NCBI GenBank assembly: GCA_009829735.1
Contig: CM020620.1
Coordinates: 25,518,020 to 25,582,019, forward strand
Direction: 5' to 3'
DNA from: Pyropia yezoensis
Lineage: Eukaryota > Rhodophyta > Bangiophyceae > Bangiales > Bangiaceae
Length of the DNA: 64,000 bases
In this document: positions 50,725 through 59,624 of the stretch, one piece after another
How the letters are laid out: each line of letters begins with the position of its first letter
Position numbering within the stretch: the stretch's first letter is position 1
Made by a program: the position numbers and the translations under genes
Notes under the pieces: generated by a model
Database searches by the model: none
What the model was told of the DNA's origin: nothing
Seen by the model: only the letters and a program-made list of their open reading frames with translations

Positions 50725-53262
50725 TCAGACGCCCGTCAGCACCGCCGGCGTCGCAAACACCAGCACCCCCGCGGCGGTGCCAACGACGAGCACGCCCCCC
50801 CCCGCCACCACCCGCGGCGCGGCCAGCCGCCCGTCGGCCGCCGGCCGGTCGGTCGCGCGGGAGCTGGCCACCGCATGGTGGAGCCGCACCGGGCGGGGGG
50901 TGGTGGCGGCCGCCGCCGCCGCCGTCGCCCGCACGCCCAGCGCAATGGCCAGCGTTGGCAGAGGGGGGCGGGGGGGCGCGGGAGGGACGGCGGCGGCAGC
51001 CGTGTCGCCATCCCCGCCCCCGCTGCCGCCGTCGCCACCGCCGCCGACCCTGCCCCCACCACCAGTACCGCCACCACCCCCGCCACTGTCGCCGCCGCCG
51101 CCGTCGCCGCCACCCCTCCCACCACCCCCACCGCCGCCATTGACGCCGACGCCACCCCCACCGCCGCCATTCACACCACCCGCCGCCGCAACGGTCGCCG
51201 CTGCTGTCACCGCCGCCGCTGCTGCCGCCGTGGCCGCCGCTGCCGGGGAGGGCGCCGCGACGCCCTCGCCCCCGCCCCCCCCCTCCACCAGCCGCAGCAG
51301 CATCCAGCGTTTGGCGGTGGGGGGCGCCAACCCAGGCGCCACGCGCACGGCCACCCCCCCCCCGTCTGCCCCCACGGTCAAGACCAGGCGGGCGGGGGGC
51401 GCGGGGCGCCTCCCCCTCCCCCGCGCGGCGCCCCCCCCCCGCGCCCAGCGCCTCACCGGCACCACCCCCCACACCGGCCCCGCGTGCACGTTGATGGCCC
51501 GTGCGGGCGGGCACGGCGGCGGCAGGGCCGCGGCGCGCTGGCCCCGCGCAATCGCCGCGCGCCGCTCCACGTCGGCAGCGGCCGCGTCGACGAGCGCCAC
51601 CAGCCGCAGGCAGCCGTCGTCGCCGCCCACCGCCAGCGTCGCCCCGTCGACGGGCGCCATGGACGTGGCCGACGCAACGGGCACCGAGCAGCGGAGGGCC
51701 AGCCCCATGCCGCCGCCGCTGGGGGTGTGTGGTGGCCCCGCCACGCGTACCGACCCGTCGACGGCGGCGGTGGCGAGCAACGACACGCCGCGGGCATAGG
51801 CCACCGCCCGGAGGGGCACCCCCGCCGCCCGGACGGCCACCACATCGGGGGAGGTAGGTTGCGTGGCGCCCCCTAGGGGGGGGGGGGCGGGCATGCGCCG
51901 CCGCTTGGGGGGTGGGGGGGAGGGGGAGCCGCCCCCACCGTCGAGCGGGGCACCCGCCGCCGTCTCCGCCGCCGCCGCCACCGTCGCCGCCACCGTCGCC
52001 GCAGCCGCCGCCGCCGGTGTCGCCGTTGGCCCGGCGACGGCGGGCACACACTCCAGCGGCAGGCGGTACTCACGGAGCACCCCCGACGTGGACGCGACGG
52101 CCAGGAGCGCATACGCGGGTGGCACGTCACGCCCCGCCGCCGCCGTCGCCTCTGCCGCCGCCGCCGGCCGCCGCCGCCGTCGACGGCGCAGCGGGGGAGC
52201 CCACGCGAGGCGCCAACCAAGGCCGCCGCCCGCCAATTCGAGACGCCACACCTCCCACGCCGCCGCCTCGACGGCGGTAACGGTCAGACGGGCGGCCAGG
52301 CCCGGCGGCACCCGGTAGACGGCGACCGAGCCGTCGCCGAGCGCGGCACCCAACAGGCGGCCGCCGCCCGCCACGGGGGGGCCCCACGCGAGGTCCCACG
52401 TCACCCCCGCCTGGTGGCGGAGCGTCGCGACCACCGCGGGCGCCAGCCGCCGCTGCCGCCGCGGCCGCGACGCGCTCCCGCCAGGTGCGTCGGCGGGGGC
52501 GGCGGCGGCAGGCGCGGCGGGTCCGGCGGCAGCGGGCGCCACAGGCGCGGCGGGTCCGGCCGCAGCGGGCGCCACAGGCGCGGCGGGTCCGGCGGCAGCG
52601 GGCGCCACAGTGGCGGTGGCGGCTCCCTCCCCGTCGGGTGATGGGGCACCCGCCGCCGGCGCCGCTGCTGGTGCTGCCGGCGCGACGGGCGCCCACACCC
52701 GCCACAGCTGCACAAACGCCTCCCCCGTCTGGCGGACGCCCAGCACGTGGGCGGCATCGGCCGCTGGGTGGGCGCCGGCAGCCACCAGGCCATCCTCGTC
52801 GCCGTCATTGCTGCCGTCGCCGCTTTCGCCGCCGTCGACGCCGCCGTTGCCGTCGCCACCACAGCCAGCGGGGCCGGCGAGCGCCCACACAGGCCCGCCC
52901 GCTGCGCCGACAGCGGCGGTACCGTCGGGGGTGACGGTGGTGGAGAAGAGGGGCAGCACGACTAGGGCGGGGGCGGCGGTGGCGGGGGCGGCGGCGGCGC
53001 CACTGCCGCCACTGCCGCCGCCGATGCCGCTGCCGCCGCTACCGCCGCCCCCGCCGTCTCCACTGCCGTCGGCCGAGGCTGTGAGCGTCAGCGGCAAGGA
53101 GGCTCCCGCCAGCGAGTGGTAGTAGGGAGGAGGGGAGGGGGCAGGTGCTGCCGCCACCGCTACCGCCGGCGCTGTCACCGGCGCTGCCGGGTCGCCTCCG
53201 ACATTGGGGGGGGCCGCGCGGCGTGGCGTCGCCGCTGCGGCCAATGCCGCTGCCACCGCCAT
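50725..53262 (-). CDS. WD40-type protein, possible TFIIIC subunit (GTF3C2-like)
   Basis: Single exon, 845 aa, ATG at 53262. The N-terminal 140 residues are Ala/Gly-rich. Then come blade-like segments: GGPVWALAGP, LVAAGAHP...HVLGV, FVQLWRVWAPV, VTWDLAWGPPVAGGGRLLGA, LGDGSVAVYRVPPGL, YALLAVASTSGVLREYRL, GVSLLATAAVDGSVRVAG, GATLAVGGDDGCLRLVAL and NVHAGPVWGVVPVRRW. The order 'GxVWAL... VAVGAHP... VQLWR... GxVWDLxWxP... LAAALxDGSVxVYxVP' is that of GTF3C2/TFC6, the WD40 subunit of TFIIIC that helps recruit TFIIIB to Pol III genes. This is from memory, with moderate certainty; another WD40 protein is possible. It has a basic patch (KRRR) and long Gly/Ala runs in the last third. An 11-aa unit (VAPAAAGPAAP) is repeated three times. 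Confidence 0.6.
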   Translation of the reverse strand: MAVAAALAAAATPRRAAPPNVGGDPAAPVTAPAVAVAAAPAPSPPPYYHSLAGASLPLTLTASADGSGDGGGGGSGGSGIGGGSGGSGAAAAPATAAPALVVLPLFSTTVTPDGTAAVGAAGGPVWALAGPAGCGGDGNGGVDGGESGDGSNDGDEDGLVAAGAHPAADAAHVLGVRQTGEAFVQLWRVWAPVAPAAPAAAPAAGAPSPDGEGAATATVAPAAAGPAAPVAPAAAGPAAPVAPAAAGPAAPAAAAPADAPGGSASRPRRQRRLAPAVVATLRHQAGVTWDLAWGPPVAGGGRLLGAALGDGSVAVYRVPPGLAARLTVTAVEAAAWEVWRLELAGGGLGWRLAWAPPLRRRRRRRPAAAAEATAAAGRDVPPAYALLAVASTSGVLREYRLPLECVPAVAGPTATPAAAAAATVAATVAAAAETAAGAPLDGGGGSPSPPPPKRRRMPAPPPLGGATQPTSPDVVAVRAAGVPLRAVAYARGVSLLATAAVDGSVRVAGPPHTPSGGGMGLALRCSVPVASATSMAPVDGATLAVGGDDGCLRLVALVDAAAADVERRAAIARGQRAAALPPPCPPARAINVHAGPVWGVVPVRRWARGGGAARGRGRRPAPPARLVLTVGADGGGVAVRVAPGLAPPTAKRWMLLRLVEGGGGGEGVAAPSPAAAATAAAAAAVTAAATVAAAGGVNGGGGGGVGVNGGGGGGGRGGGDGGGGDSGGGGGGTGGGGRVGGGGDGGSGGGDGDTAAAAVPPAPPRPPLPTLAIALGVRATAAAAAATTPRPVRLHHAVASSRATDRPAADGRLAAPRVVAGGGVLVVGTAAGVLVFATPAVLTGV
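52511..52609. repeat. 33-bp in-frame tandem repeat, three copies
   Basis: Units at 52511-52543, 52544-52576 and 52577-52609 differ by one base in the middle copy. They encode an 11-residue Ala/Pro unit in the WD40 protein, so copy-number change keeps the frame. Confidence 0.9.
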
Positions 53263-53924
53263 GGCTGCCCCTGCCGGCCGTCGCCCCGCGCGGTGGGGGG
53301 GAGGGGGCGGCGCGGCCAGGCAGTCGCCGGACGTTGTCTAACCAAACGGTGGGAGGTAGGTGGATGCAAGCGCCGGCCGGCGGTCGAGAGAACGCAGCAG
53401 CGTGTTGGGGAGAGGAGCCGCGTGTTGGGGAGAGCGACGTCTGGCCTCATGCACTCTGTTCGGGCGTTTGCATTGTGTTGGCATCAAGTATTCGGTTGCA
53501 CGTCACACCAGCCAACTTTCTGTTGCATTCCGCCACCATACTTGTTGTGCAGGAAGACTGACACTTCTGCTCCTCTGTTCGTACTTTGTAATTACAGTAC
53601 AGCATTGTACACGTCTGTACTGTACGGAGAGGATCGGCTCGTCAGCAGTGGAAGCACGGCAGGGACCAGTGACGACGCAACACCTCCATCTTGCAGGGGG
53701 TTCCTGCCGCGCTGGACCGCTCCCCCCTCTTGCCGCCGCTTTGCCGCCTCCCCATGCCTTACTGTCCCCACCCCCCTTCCTCTACCCCATCTCCTACCTG
53801 TCCTCCACTGCCCTCTCCCCTCATCTTCCTTCCCCTCTCCCCTTCCCACCTTCATATCACCTTGCACCTTACTCCCGTGTGCACTTGCCGGTTGCTGCCG
53901 GCTGTGGGCCTCTTGTCTCGCTCC
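53263..53924. promoter_or_regulatory. Divergent upstream region of the WD40 and lipase-like genes
   Basis: 662 bp between start codons that point apart. Contains TTACAGTACAG and GTACTGTAC (53617-53625), the recurrent motif, about 300 bp before the plus-strand ATG, and a small direct repeat GTGTTGGGGAGAG near 53401-53433. The final 200 bp are a pyrimidine-rich leader. Confidence 0.5.
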
Positions 53925-55744
53925 ATGGCGCGCTCCGCCCCCCCTCCCGCCCCCCAACCAGCGCTCCTGCTACCCCCCCCCCCTCCCCCCCTCCCAGCCT
54001 TCCTGGCCACCCCACCGCCCTTGGCGCTTTGGCCGCGCACCGGCAGTGGCGGCCGCCTCGCCGGCTCGTTGCCCCTCCCTGCCGCCCCCCCCCGGGCGGC
54101 GCCGTTGCGCCACGCGGTGCGGCGGCCGGCGCGGCGGCCCCGACACGGTGGAACCGAGGCGCCCACTGCCGGCCTCGGCTGGCCGGGCTGGGGGGGCGCG
54201 GGGGGCGGGCGGCGGCGGCCCAAGGAGGGGGACGCGGCGTGGCTGCCGCCACCGCCGCCGCTCACCCCCAGCGCCAACCCCGCTGCCGCGGCGGGGGAAG
54301 CGGCGGCCGCGGCAGCGTCAGCGGCGTCGGCAGCGTCTACGGCAGCAGCTGCAGCGGCAGCTGCGGCAGCAACGGCGGCAACAGCTGCCGAGGAGGCGGC
54401 TGCGGCCGCGTTAGCGGCAGCAGCCGCGGCCGAGCAGGCGGGGCAGGCGGCTGTGGTTGCAGCTGCCGCTGCAGCAGAGGCGGAGGGGGTGGCTGCGGAT
54501 GGCGCCACGGCGACCGACGCAACGACGGAAAGATGGGGGAGGGGGCGGGCTGCGAGCGGCAATGGCGATGGGGGCGGCGTTGATGGCGGCAAGGCCAAGG
54601 CGGGCGCCCCCGGTGGGGTTGCCGCGTTGGCGCTGCCCCCACCCGTGGCCGCCCCTCCTCTTGCCGGCGCTGTGTCCTTTTCAGACCTCTTGTCGGACGT
54701 TGCGGGGCAGTTGGACCCCCCCCCGGCGGGCGGTATGAGCAGCCTCCCCTTTGTCGACGCCCTCACGGGCCTGGCGGACCAGTTGGGCGGGTTTGCCGCC
54801 GCAGCCTCCCCCGAGCGCCTCCTGCGCGAGGCCCGCTCCGCGGCGGGGCGGTCGATGGGGGCGCCGCCACCGGTATCGGCGGGGGCGGCCGTGGCGCCCC
54901 GCGCTGGGGGCCCCCCTTTTGAGATGACCACCGCCCTCGCGCTCGCCGCGTACGCGTTTGAGTCGTACGCCGAGCCGCCGCCGGGCTCGCTGTGGCTGAC
55001 CCGCACCGGGGTGGCGGCAGCAGACTGCCCCCCGGCTGGTGACGCGGGGGCGGAGCCGCCCACCGAAGGTACCGCCTCTGCGGCGCGGGTACGGGTGGCC
55101 TACCCATCCACGTCCATCCTGGCGGGCCGTTCCCGCGGCATGTTCCGCTTGGCCATTGACCGGGTGGAGCGGTCGTGGTCGCACGCTCTGTTTGAGGGTG
55201 CCCTATTTTTTCAAGTCCGGTACGGGCCGGTCGTGGTGGACCGCCCGGCCTACCGCCGCGACTTTTTCCTCTACGCCCCGTCGTGCGGGGAGAGTGCGGG
55301 CGGCGACGACGACGCTTCGCCGCCGACCGTGCCGACGGCATACATTGATGTCTACTCGTCGCGCTCGGCCGTAATGGAGCGCCGGCCACTGGGCACCGTG
55401 GCGCTGCCCCTGGGCGGCGTCGACCCGGAAGCCGACGTGACGGGAGGGCTCCAAGATGGTGTACAGGAGGAGCTGTCACCCGACGGCGTGCGCACCCGCC
55501 TGATTGTGCCCATCCGGCTGCGCCAGCCGGGAGCACCACCGCCGGCGGCGGCGTCGCCCGCGTTGCTTGACGGGGGAAGTAACCCGGCCGCTGTGGACCC
55601 ACCGGCTGAAGCCGACGCGGTCGTGCCCACAGTGGCGGTCTCTGTGGAGCAGGCCATTTCGGCTGGTGGCACCAGCGATGCACCTCCGCCCTCCCTGGCC
55701 TCTGACCATTCTATTGGCGACGTCATGGATGGCGAGGCGTTGTC
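53925..55744 (+). CDS. Plastid-type lipase/C2-like protein, 3' end lost in assembly gap
   Basis: Open frame from the ATG at 53925 (MARSAPPPAPQPALLLPP) into the N gap, at least 606 codons. The N-terminus is Pro/Ala-rich and could be a transit peptide. A long Ala/Glu run of about 90 residues follows. The informative part starts near residue 330: FEMTTALALAAYAFESYAEP, then VRVAYPSTSILAGRSRGMFR, RLAIDRVERSWSHALFEGAL, YGPVVVDRPAYRRDFFLYAP and a further strand-rich stretch (YIDVYSSRSAVMERR, GTVALPLGG). This resembles the C2-like N-terminal half of plant plastid class 3 lipases, with a helix (ALALAAYAFESYAEP) similar to that of the class 3 lipase at 29784-32324. The lipase half itself would lie in or beyond the gap, so the assignment is inference. 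Downstream of the gap the sequence is retrotransposon. Confidence 0.6.
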
Positions 55745-56203
55745 NNNNNNNNNNNNNNNNNNNNNNNNNNNNNNNNNNNNNNNNNNNNNNNNNNNNNNNN
55801 NNNNNNNNNNNNNNNNNNNNNNNNNNNNNNNNNNNNNNNNNNNNNNNNNNNNNNNNNNNNNNNNNNNNNNNNNNNNNNNNNNNNNNNNNNNNNNNNNNNN
55901 NNNNNNNNNNNNNNNNNNNNNNNNNNNNNNNNNNNNNNNNNNNNNNNNNNNNNNNNNNNNNNNNNNNNNNNNNNNNNNNNNNNNNNNNNNNNNNNNNNNN
56001 NNNNNNNNNNNNNNNNNNNNNNNNNNNNNNNNNNNNNNNNNNNNNNNNNNNNNNNNNNNNNNNNNNNNNNNNNNNNNNNNNNNNNNNNNNNNNNNNNNNN
56101 NNNNNNNNNNNNNNNNNNNNNNNNNNNNNNNNNNNNNNNNNNNNNNNNNNNNNNNNNNNNNNNNNNNNNNNNNNNNNNNNNNNNNNNNNNNNNNNNNNNN
56201 NNN
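55745..56203. other. Assembly gap (459 N)
   Basis: A run of 459 undetermined bases. It hides the end of the lipase-like gene and the 3' end of the retrotransposon (end of integrase, 3' LTR, target duplication). The stated length may not be the true length. Confidence 1.
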
Positions 56204-58062
56204 ATCTTGACGATGGTGCGGTTGAACCGCTCCACCTGCCCGTTGGTTTGCGGGTGGTAGTCGGATGCCCGACGTGGTTCGATACCGAACATGCATGCCA
56301 GGACCTTGTGCAGAATGCTGACGTAAGGTTTGCTCCGTTGTCGGAGAGGAGTTGCTTCATGACTCCGTATGCACTGATCCAGTGGTCAACCACTGCGTTC
56401 ATGATGGTGTATGCCGTATCATTCGGGATGGCTGCCGCTCTTGACAGCTTGGTGAAGCGGTCAGACATGACCAGGATGTACCTGTTCCCTTCTTCCGTTA
56501 CCGGAAGTGGCCGAGTATGTCGATAGCGACTTGCTCGTTGGGCCCATCGGGTGGGAATAGCTTCATGGCAGACGCCTGCCTATGTAGACTCATGCGGTTA
56601 CGCGCACAGGGGTGGCATCCCCTTACGTGGTCGACCACGTCGACGGCCATTGCTGGCCAGTAGAAGAACCTTCGCATTGCTGCGAACATACGTGAACCCC
56701 CCGGGTGTCCGGCTGTGGGGTTCTCGTGTTCTCGTTCCATGACGGCTTGCCCGTAAGGACACGGGAACCACGACTTGATGTCGTCCATCGGCGGGTGCCC
56801 GCCGGTATATGAGTCCGTCTTCGTTCTCGGAGAAGATGCCGGCCGTACCGGCCAGGAGGTTAGCGCGATGACGTCTACAGTCGTCGTCATTGGCTTGTGG
56901 CCTCGCGGAAGTCTGCGAGGGTTAGTGGGCATGCTCGGTGTGCCATGGTATGGTCAACCATACCTTGGGGTAGCGTTACCCACCATGCAGACCGGTACCA
57001 CCGGGATGTCCTCGTCCACCGGGCGGGTATCCCCGCTCGGGTGTCGAGTCGAGACATGCGTCTCCGAGATGGTGGGTTGACCCAGCCTTATACACGGTAC
57101 GGTAGTCGTGCTCGGCCATTTTTAGCCTCCATCGGGCTAGCCTCCCATGGCTATCGGAATCCTTGTCACCAAGGTTGAGGAGCCATCGTAGGGGTTCGTG
57201 GTCGGACCTCACGATGAACCTGGAGCCCTCCAGGTATGGACGGAGCAGTTGCACTGCCCATATAACTCCGAGGCATTCACGCTCGGTGGCACTATAGTTA
57301 CGCTCAGCCGGGGTTGAGTGTCCGGCTGAAGTATCCTACCGGACGTAGGTCCGGGATAACGCTATCGGTACGATCAACGTCTCCCCCTGTAGCAGGGTGC
57401 ATCCCACTTGGGTGTCGCACGCATCGACATCGATGACGAAGGTACCCCGTCGGTGCGGTAACGCAAGGACGGGTGGGGATAGTAGGGCTCGCTTCAGCGA
57501 CTCGAATGCCTCCTCTTCGCTAGGCGAAGGGGGTTGGAGTACCTTGGGCAGGATACTGCTCGTAAGAACCGTTAACGGTTTAGCTATCCGAGCGAAGTCC
57601 TTGAGAACCGTCGGTATACATTGCACATTCCCAGGAAGCTCTTGAGCTGCGTCTGGGTGTTAGGGAACCGGGCATCCCGGAGTGCCCGGGTATTGGCTTC
57701 GAGTACCCCTAGTTTACCAGGGTTATCTGGTGGCCCAGGTACTCGACCGTCTGTTGGAAGAAGGCGCACTTCTTCAGACGCAGGGTTACCCCGGCGTTCC
57801 TCAAGAGGGTGAGTACCTCGTCAACGTGTTGCACATGGTCATCCATGTTACGTGCGAAGACGATGACGTCATCGAGGTACACTAGGCAGTTACGCCACTT
57901 CATCCCCGACAGTATAATGTCGATAGCCCGCTGGAATGTAGCGGGGGCGTTGGACAATCCGAAGGGCATCCTTAGGAACTCGTACACTCCACTGTGACAG
58001 ACGAATGCCGTCTTGGGGATATCCTCGTCCGCCACCGGGATCTGCCAGTATCCGGCATTTCA
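56204..58062 (-). pseudogene. Broken 3' half of pol: RT end, RNase H, integrase
   Basis: After the TGA at 58060-58062 (between TTID and NAGYWQIPV, inside RT) the same frame continues to 57709 with FLRMPFGLSNAPATFQRAI and the catalytic YLDDVIVF. The frame then changes repeatedly. 57584-57769 holds CNVYRRFS, and 57336-57626 holds FARIAKPLTVLT plus FVIDVDACDTQVG (RNase H first Asp). 56976-57254 holds FIVRSDHEPLRWLL. 56498-56932 is the integrase zinc-binding part (HENPTAGH...CHPCARN). 56293-56468 has the integrase core up to LLSDNGANLTS, and 56204-56292 the last part with SDYHPQTNGQVERFN. All catalytic regions are recognisable but spread over at least four frame shifts. Because the neighbouring part is nearly identical to another copy and undamaged, these may be consensus errors near the gap and not old decay. 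Confidence 0.85.
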
Positions 58063-59616
58063 GTCGATGGTGGTAAACACCGTAGCTTCCCCCAGGGAGT
58101 CGATGCATTCATCCATCCTTGGTAAAGGGTAGGAGTCCTTCTTGGTAACCAAGTTGAGGCGTCGATAATCGATGCAAAACCGAGGGGTTTGATCCTTCTT
58201 CGGTACGATAACGACTGGGGCACCCCACTCCGACATCGAAGGTCGTATCACATTCGCTTCGCTCATCCTCTTCACTTCTCCATCAACGATCTCTCGTTGC
58301 ATAGGTCCCGCTCGGTGCGGTTGTGACCGGGCGGGGCGTGCGCCTGGTACCAGGTCTATACGATGTTGGGTTGCCCCAATGGTACCCAGGGCTCCGCCTG
58401 TCCACATGACGTCATGCTTTCTTAACATCCGTCGTACCCCTTCGGCTACCGAAGGGGGAAGGTGGTCGAGGTCAGCCTCGGCCAGTGCCTTCAATGCTTC
58501 TTGGTCCTTCGGCGGAATATCCGCCGGTAATGATGGTCGACTAGGCTTCCCGTCATCGGGTTGCTGTTGCTCGGTGGTCTCGGCGACCGCCAGCACCTCA
58601 AGTGGGTCCACTTGACCTTCCTTGTCAGGGGTAAGGATATCTCCTTCGTAGAGCTCGGCAATCCCGAGGATAGTTCCCTTCGGGAGGGTGACTGCCTTAC
58701 GGCGATAGTTCGCCATCACTAGGAGGGACGACCCTCCTGATGGGAGGTCTATGAGACCGTTGGCCATGGTCAACCCATGGCGCTTGTACGTCCGCAAGTT
58801 GGACTTTACTCTGCAGATGCCTGCGAGGTCACAGTTAACCGGGAGGACTGTCTCCGACAACGGCTCAAAGCGAGTTTGCTTGGCCAACCGAAGTGTCTTC
58901 GGCTCGACACTTGCGTACACCTCAGCCACGTTAACGTGGCTCCCTTGTAGCGTCAGGTCCCTGACGATAGCCGTGTGTCCTCGCTTCGTCCCGTCGGCTT
59001 CTTGAAGCTCGACGGTCCTCCGGCCTGGCCGGATTGCATCAACGTGAACGTTGATGAAGGTGCACCCCAGTATGCAGGGCACCGATAGGGTCCCACACAC
59101 CAGGAAGTCGACTTCCGTGGTGAGTTCCCCGATGGTCACCCGCAGCGACATCGCTGCGGTCGTACGAATGAGGCGACCATTCGCGTCCTTGATGGTGGGT
59201 CCCCGAGTCACTCTGACTCGCGGAAGCCACTTGTCCGGGAGGGTATCCTTCCGGATAAGGTTGGGTCCAGCCCTTGTATCCAGGACAGGGTAGTACGATC
59301 GTGTCGACTGGGGGTCAACCCCCAGTGTGGCTGATACCTTGAAGTTCTCCAAGGTAAACAGCACGTGGCCTACACCGATATCCGGTGTAGCTCGGGCATC
59401 CTGAACAGGACCCTTGTCTGGTTCCATGTGACGGGGCTTCCCGTCCTCTCCTCCCAACCTTGGTGGTTGGTCATCAATCCCCTGACGCCGTGTCGTCGGG
59501 GCCGGAAGGTGTACCCGGGGGTTGATGCGGCGTCGGCTCAACCGCGCTCTCCGTGGGGCTTTCCCCGCGGTACTCCGGGGTGGCTTGCTTGGGTTACCCC
59601 AGCGCCCCCCGGTCAT
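58060..59616 (-). CDS. pol: Retrotransposon pol: protease and N-terminal reverse transcriptase
   Basis: 518 codons from the ATG at 59616 to a TGA at 58060-58062. Residues 1-80 are basic and Pro-rich. The retropepsin region is at about 85-215, with the catalytic site written DTRAG (residues 113-117) where D-[ST]-G-A is usual, and a later [10 protein letters not shown] that fits the second half of the fold. RT begins at about residue 430: [40 protein letters not shown], then [20 protein letters not shown], which are Ty3/gypsy RT blocks 1-2. The start lies 8 nt after the gag stop, in a different frame. The same sequence is present at 62649-64000 in inverted orientation. Confidence 0.9.
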   Translation of the reverse strand: MTGGRWGNPSKPPRSTAGKAPRRARLSRRRINPRVHLPAPTTRRQGIDDQPPRLGGEDGKPRHMEPDKGPVQDARATPDIGVGHVLFTLENFKVSATLGVDPQSTRSYYPVLDTRAGPNLIRKDTLPDKWLPRVRVTRGPTIKDANGRLIRTTAAMSLRVTIGELTTEVDFLVCGTLSVPCILGCTFINVHVDAIRPGRRTVELQEADGTKRGHTAIVRDLTLQGSHVNVAEVYASVEPKTLRLAKQTRFEPLSETVLPVNCDLAGICRVKSNLRTYKRHGLTMANGLIDLPSGGSSLLVMANYRRKAVTLPKGTILGIAELYEGDILTPDKEGQVDPLEVLAVAETTEQQQPDDGKPSRPSLPADIPPKDQEALKALAEADLDHLPPSVAEGVRRMLRKHDVMWTGGALGTIGATQHRIDLVPGARPARSQPHRAGPMQREIVDGEVKRMSEANVIRPSMSEWGAPVVIVPKKDQTPRFCIDYRRLNLVTKKDSYPLPRMDECIDSLGEATVFTTID

Positions 59617-59624
59617 CCTTCCTC

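Noticed and set aside
52401..52862. Arg-rich frames across the WD40 gene
   Set aside because: Out-of-frame translations of the Ala/Pro repeat part of the WD40 gene.
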